Source: FEN-1250 sp039918615
GTDB lineage: Bacteria > Gemmatimonadota > Gemmatimonadetes > Gemmatimonadales > Gemmatimonadaceae
DNA: 13,060 nucleotides
Assembly: GCA_039918615.1 (NCBI GenBank)
Contig: JBDSHG010000086.1
Location: 1-13,060, forward strand
Direction: 5' to 3'
The notes beneath the pieces were generated by a model that was given only the letters and a program-made list of their open reading frames with translations, was not told where the DNA came from and made no database searches. This document shows, piece by piece, positions 6,779 through 13,060 of this stretch. A program made the position numbers and the translations under genes. Positions within the stretch are counted from its first letter, which is position 1, and each line of letters starts with the position of its first letter.

Positions 6779-7714
6779 ATGGCGAGGATACTGCGGCGCG
6801 AGGGGGATGTCTCCAGGCGCTCGCTCTGGCAGAAGATCAAGGACGTCGCGCTACTCGACGTGGGCGTCATCGTGCGCGGTGGTGTCAACGCGGGCTCACT
6901 CGAGCGCCTCGAGGAGCTGCTCCTCGAGGCGGACTTCGGCGTGCCCGTGACGCTGCGTCTCGTCGCGGAAGTGGAAGGACGCGCCGCGAAGGGGCTCGCG
7001 AAGTCCGAAGACGACTTTCATTCGGCGCTGCGCGACGGCGTCGAGAAGGCGCTGCGCGCGGGGCGGAGTGATCCCGCGCTCGTCTTCGCGCCGACCGCGC
7101 CCACGGTGATTCTCGTGGTTGGCGTGAACGGGGCGGGGAAGACGACGTTCATTGGGAAGCTCGCGACGCGACTGACGCGCGAGGGGAAGGCCGTGATGGT
7201 CGCCGCGGGCGACACGTATCGCGCCGGCGCGATCGATCAGCTGCGCGTGTGGGCGACGCGCGCGGGCGCGCAGTTCGTGGGCAGCACCGCAGGCGCTGAT
7301 CCGGCGTCGGTGGCGTACTCCGCGATCGACGCGGCCGTCGCGCGCAAGATCGACGTCGTCATCATCGATACGGCGGGGCGGCTGCACACGCAGGATGGGC
7401 TGATGACGGAGCTCAAGAAGGTCGGCACCGTCGTTGCGAAGCGCATTCCGGGCGCGCCGCACGAGACGCTGCTCGTGCTCGACGGCACGATCGGACAGAA
7501 CGCGATCGCGCAGGCGCGTGCGTTCAGCGCCGCGGTGCCGCTGACCGGTCTCGTGGTGACGAAGCTCGATGGCACCGCGCGTGGCGGGATCGTCGTCGCG
7601 GTGCACGAGGCGCTCGACGTGCCGGTGAAGTTCGTCGGCGTCGGCGAGCAGGCCGATGATCTCGTGTCGTTCGACGCCGCCTCGTTCGCCGCGGAGCTGC
7701 TGGGCGCGGAGTGA
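6779..7714 (+). CDS. ftsY: Signal recognition particle receptor FtsY
   Basis: 311 residues. FtsY is the membrane-associated GTPase that docks Ffh-bound ribosomes and delivers nascent membrane proteins to the Sec translocon. The NG domain is complete: helical N domain at about 15-95 (SLERLEELLLEADFGV is typical), P-loop GVNGAGKTT (115-123), GDTYRAGAIDQL (144-155, the insertion-box region), DTAGR (197-201), TKLDGTARGG (261-270) and the closing motif GVGEQADDLVSFD (287-299). The acidic A domain of E. coli FtsY is absent; a short basic N-terminus (MARILRREGDVSRRSLWQKI) probably supplies an amphipathic lipid-binding helix. The start is supported by AGGAG at 6769-6773. The stop overlaps the GTG of recG (GTGA). 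Despite the name it serves protein targeting, so its place beside division genes is a gene-order matter. Confidence 0.95.
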   Translation: MARILRREGDVSRRSLWQKIKDVALLDVGVIVRGGVNAGSLERLEELLLEADFGVPVTLRLVAEVEGRAAKGLAKSEDDFHSALRDGVEKALRAGRSDPALVFAPTAPTVILVVGVNGAGKTTFIGKLATRLTREGKAVMVAAGDTYRAGAIDQLRVWATRAGAQFVGSTAGADPASVAYSAIDAAVARKIDVVIIDTAGRLHTQDGLMTELKKVGTVVAKRIPGAPHETLLVLDGTIGQNAIAQARAFSAAVPLTGLVVTKLDGTARGGIVVAVHEALDVPVKFVGVGEQADDLVSFDAASFAAELLGAE

Positions 7715-9798
7715 GCACGCGCGCGGCGGGTCCGGCGATCGGACTGAGCACCGGCGTCGGCTACCTGAAAGGCGTCGGACCCTATCGCGCCGATCTCCTG
7801 CGCAAGCTCGGCATAATAGTCGCGCGCGATCTGCTCTTCCATGTGCCGCACCGCTACGAGGACGCGAGCACCATCGCGCCGATCGCGAGCGCCGAGCCGG
7901 GGATGGATGTCACGGTGCTCGGCACGGTGATCTCGAAGGGCGTGATCCCGACGCGCAAAGGGCTCCGCATCTTCCAGGCGGTGATCCGCGATGAGAGCGC
8001 GATGATCGAGGTGTCGTGGCCCGGGCAGCCGTATCTCGACCGCGTGATCAAGAAGGACGACAAGCTCCTGCTCACGGGCGCCGTGCGCTTCTTCCACGGG
8101 CGCCAGCTGCAGCCGCGCGAGATGGTGAACCTCGGGCCCGAGGCCGAGGGCATTACCGAAGGACGCGTGCTCTCGGTGTATCCGGCGACGGAGGGGCTGT
8201 CGTTCAAGGTCATCCGCGCGTTGGTCGATGCGCATATCGACGCGCTGCTGCCGCTGGTCACCGAGTACCTGCCCGCGCATCTCCTGAAACGGAGTAATAT
8301 TCCTCTGCTTCCGGAGGCGCTGCGGCAAGTCCACCGCCCGACGTCGATCGCCGACGCGATGCGCGGGATGTCCCGTCTCGCCTTCGAGGAGCTCTTCTTC
8401 GTTCACATCCTGCATCGGCGCGCGCGGGATCTCGCGCGCGAGACGCGCGAGGGGATCGCCTTTACGAATAAGCGCGACCTCACCACGCGTCTCAAGGCGG
8501 CGCTCCCGTACGAGCTCACGAACGCGCAGATGCACGTCATTCGCGAAATCGTGAAGGACATGGTGAGCGATCGGCGCATGCATCGCCTGCTGCAGGGCGA
8601 CGTCGGCAGCGGGAAGACGATCGTCGCCCTCTTCGCGATGCTGCTCGCGATCGAGAACGGCTACCAGGCCGCGCTCATGGCGCCGACCGAGCTGTTGGCA
8701 GAACAACATGCGCGCACCTTCGAGAAGCTGCTCGCGCCGCTCGGCGTACCCGTGCTGCTCGTCACGGGGAGCCTCTCCGCGGCGGAGCGCCGTGTTGCGG
8801 CCGCCCGCATGGCGAGCGGCGAGCCGATGGTCGTCGTCGGCACGCACGCGCTCGTGCAGGGCGACACGACGTTCGCGAAGCTCGGTCTCGCCGTGATCGA
8901 CGAGCAGCACCGCTTCGGCGTCGAGCAGCGCGCCGCGCTCGGCGCGAAGGGCGCGCGGCCCGACGTGCTGCTGCTCAGCGCGACGCCGATCCCGCGCTCA
9001 CTCGCGCTCACGCTGTACGGCGATCTCGATGTGAGCGTGCTCGACGAGCGTCCGCCGGGGCGGCTCCCCGTCACCACCGCGCTTCGCCCGGGCTCGGCGC
9101 GCGAGCGCGTGCTCACCTTCATCGATCGCGAGGTCGAGAAGGGGCGCCAGGCGTACGTCGTCTATCCGGTCATTGAGGAGTCGGAGAAGACGGACCTCAA
9201 GGGCGCGACCGCGATGTTCGCGTCGCTCTCGTCCGGCGCCTTTGCGCATCGGCGCATGGCGCTGCTGCACGGGAAGGTCCCGGGCGACGAGCGCGACGAG
9301 ATCATGCGCCGTTTCCGCGACGGTGACGTCGACATCCTCGTGGCGACGACGATCATCGAGGTCGGGATCGATGTCGCGAATGCCACGGTGATGCTCGTCG
9401 AGCATCCGGAGCGCTTCGGACTTTCGCAGCTGCACCAGCTGCGCGGGCGCGTGGGGCGCGGCGCGGAGGAGAGCTACGCAATTTTGCTCGGCGACGTGAG
9501 CCCCGACGCACGCGAGCGCCTCGAGCTCTTCGCGGGCACCGACGACGGCTTCGAGATCGCGCGCGCGGATCTGCGGCTGCGTGGCATGGGCGATCTGTTC
9601 GGCGCGCAGCAGAGCGGGGAGAAGACCTTCCGCTACGCCGACCCGCTTCGCGACGAGGCGCTGAATCTCTTAGCGATGGAGAGCGCGGAGGAGTTGCTGC
9701 GCGTCGACCCGGCGCTCGAGAAGCGCGAGAATGCCGCGGTGCGCACGGCGCTGGCGGAGCGATACCCGAGGGCGCTGGCGCTGTTCAGGGTGGGGTAA
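7711..9798 (+). CDS. recG: ATP-dependent DNA helicase RecG
   Basis: 695 residues. RecG is a double-stranded DNA translocase that remodels stalled replication forks and Holliday junctions. The N-terminal wedge/OB-fold part covers about 15-200 (GVGYLKGVGPYRADLL opens it; DLLFHVPHRYED is typical). Superfamily 2 motifs follow in order: Walker A GDVGSGKT (296-303), APTELLAEQH (324-333), DEQHRFG (397-403), SATPIPR (423-429), TTIIEVGIDVANA (546-558) and QLRGRVGRG (576-584). The TRG motif region at 620-636 (LRLRGMGDLFGAQQSG) has Met and Gln where RGPG and RQSG are usual. The GTG start at 7711 overlaps the ftsY stop as GTGA. The long N-terminal helical extension of Thermotoga RecG is absent. The gene ends with GTGGGGTAA and no hairpin. 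Confidence 0.96.
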   Translation: MSTRAAGPAIGLSTGVGYLKGVGPYRADLLRKLGIIVARDLLFHVPHRYEDASTIAPIASAEPGMDVTVLGTVISKGVIPTRKGLRIFQAVIRDESAMIEVSWPGQPYLDRVIKKDDKLLLTGAVRFFHGRQLQPREMVNLGPEAEGITEGRVLSVYPATEGLSFKVIRALVDAHIDALLPLVTEYLPAHLLKRSNIPLLPEALRQVHRPTSIADAMRGMSRLAFEELFFVHILHRRARDLARETREGIAFTNKRDLTTRLKAALPYELTNAQMHVIREIVKDMVSDRRMHRLLQGDVGSGKTIVALFAMLLAIENGYQAALMAPTELLAEQHARTFEKLLAPLGVPVLLVTGSLSAAERRVAAARMASGEPMVVVGTHALVQGDTTFAKLGLAVIDEQHRFGVEQRAALGAKGARPDVLLLSATPIPRSLALTLYGDLDVSVLDERPPGRLPVTTALRPGSARERVLTFIDREVEKGRQAYVVYPVIEESEKTDLKGATAMFASLSSGAFAHRRMALLHGKVPGDERDEIMRRFRDGDVDILVATTIIEVGIDVANATVMLVEHPERFGLSQLHQLRGRVGRGAEESYAILLGDVSPDARERLELFAGTDDGFEIARADLRLRGMGDLFGAQQSGEKTFRYADPLRDEALNLLAMESAEELLRVDPALEKRENAAVRTALAERYPRALALFRVG

Positions 9799-9848
9799 CA
9801 GCATAGTGTTCGAGGCAGCAGAGACGAAAACTCTTTTGCGAGGATTCG

Positions 9849-10157
9849 ATGCTACGTGAAAGCGATGCGAAGCGCGAGTCGCTCCCGAGTCGTTTCCGGA
9901 AGAGCACGATGGCCCAGCTGGCAGTCGCCTACGCGATGGCGGCAGTCTGGTATTTCGGAATATCCACGTGGTCTCGGCTCAGCGACTGTGGGCCGCACGA
10001 AAGCGATGGTCAATGCGGGATGTCGACAGACTTCGGCAAAATCGCTGGAATCACGGGTGCCCTCGTCATCGCGGGCATGTGCTCCCTCCAGGCCCTGCTG
10101 TTGGCCCAAGCTCGTCGCCGGAATCGCGAGAAGGTGCTGCGCGGCAAGCTTCCCTAG
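9849..10157 (+). CDS. Small hypothetical two-helix membrane protein
   Basis: 102 residues, not recognised. Two hydrophobic segments, about 21-41 and 64-87, flank a loop of about 22 residues containing Cys47 and Cys56 (DCGPHESDGQCG). If the loop faces the periplasm these could form a disulfide; a third Cys (78) is inside helix 2. Both ends are basic and probably cytoplasmic. The ATG at 9849 has AGGA at 9841-9844, four bases upstream, and codon use looks coding, though less GC-biased than recG or ftsY, so it may be a recent or weakly expressed gene. It lies 50 bp after recG. Its TAG stop shares CTAG with the stop of the convergent lipoprotein gene. Confidence 0.6.
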   Translation: MLRESDAKRESLPSRFRKSTMAQLAVAYAMAAVWYFGISTWSRLSDCGPHESDGQCGMSTDFGKIAGITGALVIAGMCSLQALLLAQARRRNREKVLRGKLP

Positions 10158-10159
10158 GG
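10152..10159. other. Convergent gene ends sharing the palindrome CCCTAGGG
   Basis: The + strand gene stops with TAG at 10155-10157 and the - strand lipoprotein gene stops with TAG at 10156-10154, so the two stops overlap on CTAG inside an 8-bp palindrome. There is no room for a terminator between them and I see no strong hairpin with a T-run on either side, so the two transcripts should overlap at their 3' ends. Confidence 0.7.
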
Positions 10160-10711
10160 CTTCCCCGCAGACAGCCGCTTCTTGATCCGCTCCAGCTCCG
10201 CCGTCGTCTTGTTCAGCGAATCCTGCAGCGCCTGCACGGTCTTCGCCATCTCCTGCTCGCGCGCCGTCGTCTTCGTCGAATCATCCGAGACCACGAGGTG
10301 CATCGCCGGCACGCTGTCCATCGAGCGCGACTGCGAGAGCGAGTCGAGGATGCGCGCCGTGTGGCGAAGCACCATCGCCTCGGTGCGATGCGGGAGCGGT
10401 TCGGTCGACGAGAGGTAGCCCTCGAACGCCGACGTCGCCTCGTTCCGGCTCCCGCTCTTGTTCGCAGGGTCGAGCAGAAAGACGCCGTGCCAGAAGATCG
10501 CCTCGTGCGCGCCGAGCGAGCCCGGCTCGTTTCGCGAGAACGCCGCGAGCAGCGAGTCCGCGGATGCGTACTGCGCCTCCGCCGCGAGCCGCTGCGCGGA
10601 GTCGAGCGTTACCGCCCAACTCGTGTCGACCGGCTTCGTCGCAGCAGCGTGGGGGCGGGCGCAGCCAAGCGCGATGACGAAGCCGACGACGAGCAGTCGC
10701 GCACTCTTCAC
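10154..10711 (-). CDS. Putative lipoprotein following the histidine kinase (QseG-like position)
   Basis: 185 residues, GTG start overlapping the kinase stop (GTGA), so almost surely co-translated. The N-terminus is a lipoprotein-type signal peptide: MKSAR, a hydrophobic stretch at 6-16, then Cys17 in ALGC, a somewhat imperfect lipobox. Residues about 35-125 are helical and alternate like TPR repeats (SAQRLAAEAQYASADSLL). The C-terminal part, about 148-181, is a heptad-like coiled coil (EMAKTVQALQDSLNKTTAEL). I do not recognise a family with certainty. Helical lipoproteins encoded directly after a sensor kinase are known in enterobacteria as QseG (YfhG), which works with QseE/GlrK; a similar partner role is an inference from order and architecture. 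It could also be a general envelope lipoprotein. Confidence 0.75.
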   Translation of the reverse strand: MKSARLLVVGFVIALGCARPHAAATKPVDTSWAVTLDSAQRLAAEAQYASADSLLAAFSRNEPGSLGAHEAIFWHGVFLLDPANKSGSRNEATSAFEGYLSSTEPLPHRTEAMVLRHTARILDSLSQSRSMDSVPAMHLVVSDDSTKTTAREQEMAKTVQALQDSLNKTTAELERIKKRLSAGKP

Positions 10712-12204
10712 GCGCTGGCGTCCACGTTCGTCGTGCTCATCGACTTTCGGCGCGCACGAGGACCTGTGCGCACCGGAAGCACGATGCTGAACGTCGTCCC
10801 CTCGCCCACGCGGCTCTCCACGGTCAGCTTGCCGCCGTGCGCGTCGACGATCTGCTTCGCGATCGCGAGTCCGAGTCCGGTGCCATCGTGTGCCGCCGAG
10901 TGCTGGTTGTCCGCCTGGAAGAACTTCCGGAAGATGTGCGGTAGCTGCTCCGGCGGGATGCCCGCACCGGTGTCGGTGACGGTCACGCGAAGCTGCCCCC
11001 CGTCCGCCTGCACGTCCAGCTCCACCGTTCCTTCCTTCTTCGTGAACTTGAAGGCGTTCGACAGCAGGTTGCCGAGCACCTCGTTGATGCGGTCCGGATC
11101 CCAGACGACTTCCGCTGGGAGTGGCCCCGTACGCACGACACGGAAATTGATCTCACGCTGCAGCGAAAGCACGTGGAACGTATCTTCGAGCTCGCTCAGG
11201 AAATGCCCGAGCTCCGTCGGGCGGAGATCGAGCTTCCCGCCGCCGGCCTCGAAACGGCTGATGTCGAGCAGCTGGTGCACGAGGCGCGACAGCGATCGCG
11301 TCTGCGCATCGACGGTGTGGAGGATCTCGCCCTGCTTCGCCGAGATCGATCCGTACACCCCTTCATTGAGCAGCTGCAGGTAGCCGAGGATGACGTTGAT
11401 GGGAGTCTTGAGCTCATGCGACGCGACCGACACGAACTCGGCCTTCAGCCGGTCGAGCTGCGCGAGCTGCGCAGCCATCGATTTGTAGCTCGCCGCGAGT
11501 CGCCCGAACTCGTCGTTCCGCTCCGGCGACACCGACAGCTTGTAGTCGAACTGCCCGGTCGCGACGGCTTCCATCCCCGCCTCGAGATCCTGCACCGGCT
11601 TGCTGACCGTGCGCCAGAGCGCAATGGAGACGAGCAGCGCGACGCTCGCCGCGACCGCGAGTCCGATCCCCGCAATTTCAGTGCTGTTGTCGACGAGCGC
11701 CGTCGCGTCGTCGACGAGCCCGCGCGTGCGGTCCGCAAGCACGAGCTCCGCATCGCGCAGCGCCGTCTCGATCTCGCGCGTCGCCGGCAGGTACTGGCGC
11801 GTCGAGATCGTGTCCGCGATCGCCGGGCTCGCGGCCGCGTGCGACATCTCCACCGGCGCGATGCGGCGCAGCTTCTCGATCTGTCCGTCGATGCGCGCGC
11901 GCGCGTTCTCGAGATCGTAGCCCTGGAGCGAGTCGTTCGTCGCGTGCATGGTTTCCAGCAGCCCGTTCACGTGCGCGAGGGCAGCCGTGTCGTGCACGAA
12001 GAGCAGCCGCTCCTCGCTCTGGCGGAGCTCGTCCGCCGTCGCACGCATCCGACCCACGAGCAGCGACGCGCCGAACGCGTGATCGCGCAGCTGCCGCGTG
12101 GTGGTGTGGAGCTGCTCGAGCGAGTGGAGCGCGAAGGCGAGCGGCGCGAGCAGGATGAGCAGATTCGCGAACAGTCCGAGCGCGAGCTTCGAGCGGATCG
12201 TCAC
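10708..12204 (-). CDS. Membrane sensor histidine kinase (HAMP, HisKA, HATPase_c)
   Basis: 498 residues from the GTG at 12204. Layout: transmembrane helix 1 (about 7-26), a wholly helical extracytoplasmic sensor region (about 27-176), helix 2 (about 178-198), HAMP (about 199-250), HisKA with phospho-accepting His263 in SHELKTPIN, and an ATPase domain with N box NEVLGNLLSNAFKF (about 374-387), G1 DTGAGIPPE (411-419) and G2 GTGLGLAIAKQIVDAHGG (441-458). It should autophosphorylate and pass phosphate to a regulator, but none is encoded here. Sensor and HisKA regions look like GlrK/QseE (LLNEGVYGSISAKQGEIL after the H box). Start choice: the GTG at 12204 gives the usual MTIRSKL opening; another in-frame GTG at 12237 would add 11 residues, and neither has a good ribosome binding site. 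The stop overlaps the lipoprotein start. Confidence 0.88.
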   Translation of the reverse strand: MTIRSKLALGLFANLLILLAPLAFALHSLEQLHTTTRQLRDHAFGASLLVGRMRATADELRQSEERLLFVHDTAALAHVNGLLETMHATNDSLQGYDLENARARIDGQIEKLRRIAPVEMSHAAASPAIADTISTRQYLPATREIETALRDAELVLADRTRGLVDDATALVDNSTEIAGIGLAVAASVALLVSIALWRTVSKPVQDLEAGMEAVATGQFDYKLSVSPERNDEFGRLAASYKSMAAQLAQLDRLKAEFVSVASHELKTPINVILGYLQLLNEGVYGSISAKQGEILHTVDAQTRSLSRLVHQLLDISRFEAGGGKLDLRPTELGHFLSELEDTFHVLSLQREINFRVVRTGPLPAEVVWDPDRINEVLGNLLSNAFKFTKKEGTVELDVQADGGQLRVTVTDTGAGIPPEQLPHIFRKFFQADNQHSAAHDGTGLGLAIAKQIVDAHGGKLTVESRVGEGTTFSIVLPVRTGPRARRKSMSTTNVDASA

Positions 12205-12318
12205 GCCGCACACTCGCGCGGCGCCGGCGAGATGCACGAAGGGCGCGTCGTCATCAGGCGCGCCGCCGTGGACCGAACCGGAGGTGCAGGCTCAAATCGC
12301 ATCTCGTTCACCATCTCC

Positions 12319-12347
12319 ATTATCGCAGCCCCGCCATCGCTGGCCAA
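12319..12347 (-). promoter_or_regulatory. Putative sigma70-type promoter of the histidine kinase operon
   Basis: Read on the - strand: -35 TTGGCC (12347-12342, 4 of 6), a 17 bp spacer, and -10 GATAAT (12324-12319, 5 of 6). The expected transcription start near 12312 gives a leader of about 108 nt to the GTG at 12204. Confidence 0.4.
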
Positions 12348-12366
12348 GCGCCGCCCACCAACGGAA

Positions 12367-12467
12367 ACGCAAATGACTGGCCATCCGAACAATTCATGAA
12401 AATCGGCCACAGCTACCACTAGCCGCAACCTCTCGATTTTGTTCCGCCAATGCGGTCATTTGTGCGT
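12367..12467. repeat. Imperfect inverted repeat between divergent promoters
   Basis: Left half: ACG, CAAATGAC (12370-12377), nine bases, GAAC (12387-12390), eight bases, AAAATCG (12399-12405). Right half, read on the opposite strand: ACG, two bases, CAAATGAC (12462-12455), ten bases, GAAC (12444-12441), then AAAATCG at once (12440-12434). The same three blocks occur in the same order in both halves, around a 28-base centre. It lies between the -35 elements of the two promoters, as expected for an operator, or it could be an old inverted duplication. Confidence 0.4.
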
Positions 12468-12476
12468 ATGGGCACG

Positions 12477-12506
12477 TTGACACTCGTCACAGCGGCGGGA
12501 TAGCTT
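12477..12506 (+). promoter_or_regulatory. Putative sigma70-type promoter of asnS
   Basis: Perfect -35 TTGACA (12477-12482), 18 bp spacer, and a poor -10 TAGCTT (12501-12506) that keeps the key T1, A2 and T6. Transcription would start near 12513, giving a leader of about 25 nt before the ATG. Confidence 0.45.
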
Positions 12507-12537
12507 GCGCTCCCCAAACGTAACCTCAGCCAGATCA

Positions 12538-13060
12538 ATGACATTGGCATTCACGCGTATTAGCGGATTGAGCAGCGAAGTCGGCAAGCCCGTCACCGTC
12601 CGGGGGTGGATCACCACCGTTCGATCCTCCGGGAAAGTGGCCTTCCTCGTGTTACGGGACGGTACCGGCCTGCTGCAGTGCGTGCTCGTGAAATCCGCGG
12701 TGACGCAGGATGTCTGGGATCGCTTTGCGCAGCTGTCGCTCGAGACCTCCGTCGCGGTCACGGGCGACGTCCGCGCCGACGCGCGCGCGCCCGGCGGCTA
12801 CGAGCTCGGCGTCACCGATCTCGCGATCGTCGGTACGAGCCCACTCGATTATCCGATTCAGCCGAAGGAGCACGGGATCGACTTCCTCCTCGATCACCGC
12901 CACCTCTGGCTTCGTTCGCCTCGACAGCGCGCAATCGCGACGATCCGGAGTGAGCTGGAGCAGGGAATTCAGGACTTCTTCTACCAGCGCGAATTCCTCC
13001 GCGTCGACACGCCGATCCTCACCGCCGCCATCGGCGAGCGCTCCGGACTCTTCTCCACCG
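12538..13060 (+). CDS. asnS: Asparaginyl-tRNA synthetase, N-terminal part (partial)
   Basis: 174 complete codons, open to the window edge; the C-terminal catalytic part is missing. The enzyme charges tRNA-Asn with asparagine in the cytoplasm. Residues about 17-107 form the class IIb anticodon-binding OB fold (VTVRGWITTVRSSGKVAFLVL, then RDGTGLLQCVLV). The hinge and start of the class II core follow: DYPIQPKEHGIDFLLDHRHL, where 'YPI-PKEHG' and 'RHLWLRS' favour AsnRS over AspRS and LysRS, then QDFFYQREFLRVDTPILT, class II motif 1 with its conserved proline. After motif 1 the sequence is AAIGERSGLFST, where many AsnRS have an AEG-type turn. The ATG at 12538 has no clear ribosome binding site, but nothing better lies near. 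AspRS is the main alternative and less likely. Confidence 0.85.
   Translation, partial: MTLAFTRISGLSSEVGKPVTVRGWITTVRSSGKVAFLVLRDGTGLLQCVLVKSAVTQDVWDRFAQLSLETSVAVTGDVRADARAPGGYELGVTDLAIVGTSPLDYPIQPKEHGIDFLLDHRHLWLRSPRQRAIATIRSELEQGIQDFFYQREFLRVDTPILTAAIGERSGLFST

Larger units (their letters stand above)
12205..12537. promoter_or_regulatory. Divergent intergenic region between the kinase and asnS
   Basis: 333 bp with no convincing gene. It is more AT-rich than its surroundings from about 12300 on. It holds a probable kinase promoter on the - strand (12319-12347), a probable asnS promoter on the + strand (12477-12506) and an imperfect inverted repeat between them (12367-12467). A possible short leader frame on the - strand (12302 down to 12201) is discussed under findings. 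I see no T-box or riboswitch structure in the roughly 25 nt asnS leader. Confidence 0.55.

Noticed and set aside
7237..8910. 557-codon open frame on the - strand opposite ftsY and recG
   Set aside because: It is antisense to two certain genes, rich in Arg, His and Asp with no domain, as expected for a shadow frame in GC-rich DNA.
9968..11383. 471-codon + strand frame across the small gene, lipoprotein and kinase
   Set aside because: It runs antisense to the lipoprotein and kinase genes and across the small gene's frame, is Arg/Ser-rich, and has no motif or start signal.
11173..12399. 408-codon + strand frame opposite the kinase
   Set aside because: Mirror of the kinase coding strand, very Arg-rich; the kinase has complete catalytic motifs in the other direction.

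Overview
The window is GC-rich chromosomal DNA holding the tail of a division and cell-wall (dcw) cluster, then the SRP receptor gene, a recombination helicase gene, an accessory patch with a two-component kinase, and the start of an aminoacyl-tRNA synthetase gene. Gene content, high GC and the style of the proteins suggest a Gram-negative-type bacterium outside the Proteobacteria. Gemmatimonadota is my best guess from protein resemblance; it is an inference and was not checked against a database.

Layout, + strand first: murC (3' end only), ftsQ, ftsA, ftsZ and an M23 (LytM) peptidoglycan hydrolase. MurC/FtsQ and FtsQ/FtsA overlap by ATGA, and FtsZ/M23 overlap by TTGA. The only real gap in this block is the 199 bp before ftsZ. 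It is relatively AT-rich and carries a perfect DnaA box (TTATCCACA). Next come a 600-residue membrane protein with a degenerate von Willebrand A (vWA) domain, ftsY with a strong ribosome binding site, and recG, which overlaps ftsY by GTGA. A small two-helix membrane protein of unknown function follows.

From 10154 to 12204 two genes run on the - strand: a membrane histidine kinase followed, with a GTGA overlap, by a small putative lipoprotein. No response regulator is present. The order kinase then lipoprotein, and the kinase architecture, recall the enterobacterial glrK(qseE)-qseG pair. The lipoprotein stop and the small + strand membrane gene stop share one CTAG palindrome.

The last intergenic stretch (12205-12537) is a divergent promoter region. 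It has a plausible sigma70-type promoter for the kinase on the - strand, one with a perfect TTGACA -35 for asnS on the + strand, and an imperfect inverted repeat between them. The window ends inside asnS.

Together the left half would supply the septum: MurC makes the precursor, FtsQ/A/Z build the divisome, and the M23 enzyme probably trims or splits septal peptidoglycan. FtsY serves insertion of membrane proteins. I see no mobile element, CRISPR array, tRNA or rRNA. There is no obvious large new system. The best leads are the DnaA box before ftsZ, the kinase-lipoprotein pair without a regulator, the vWA-like membrane protein and the dyad in the divergent promoter region.
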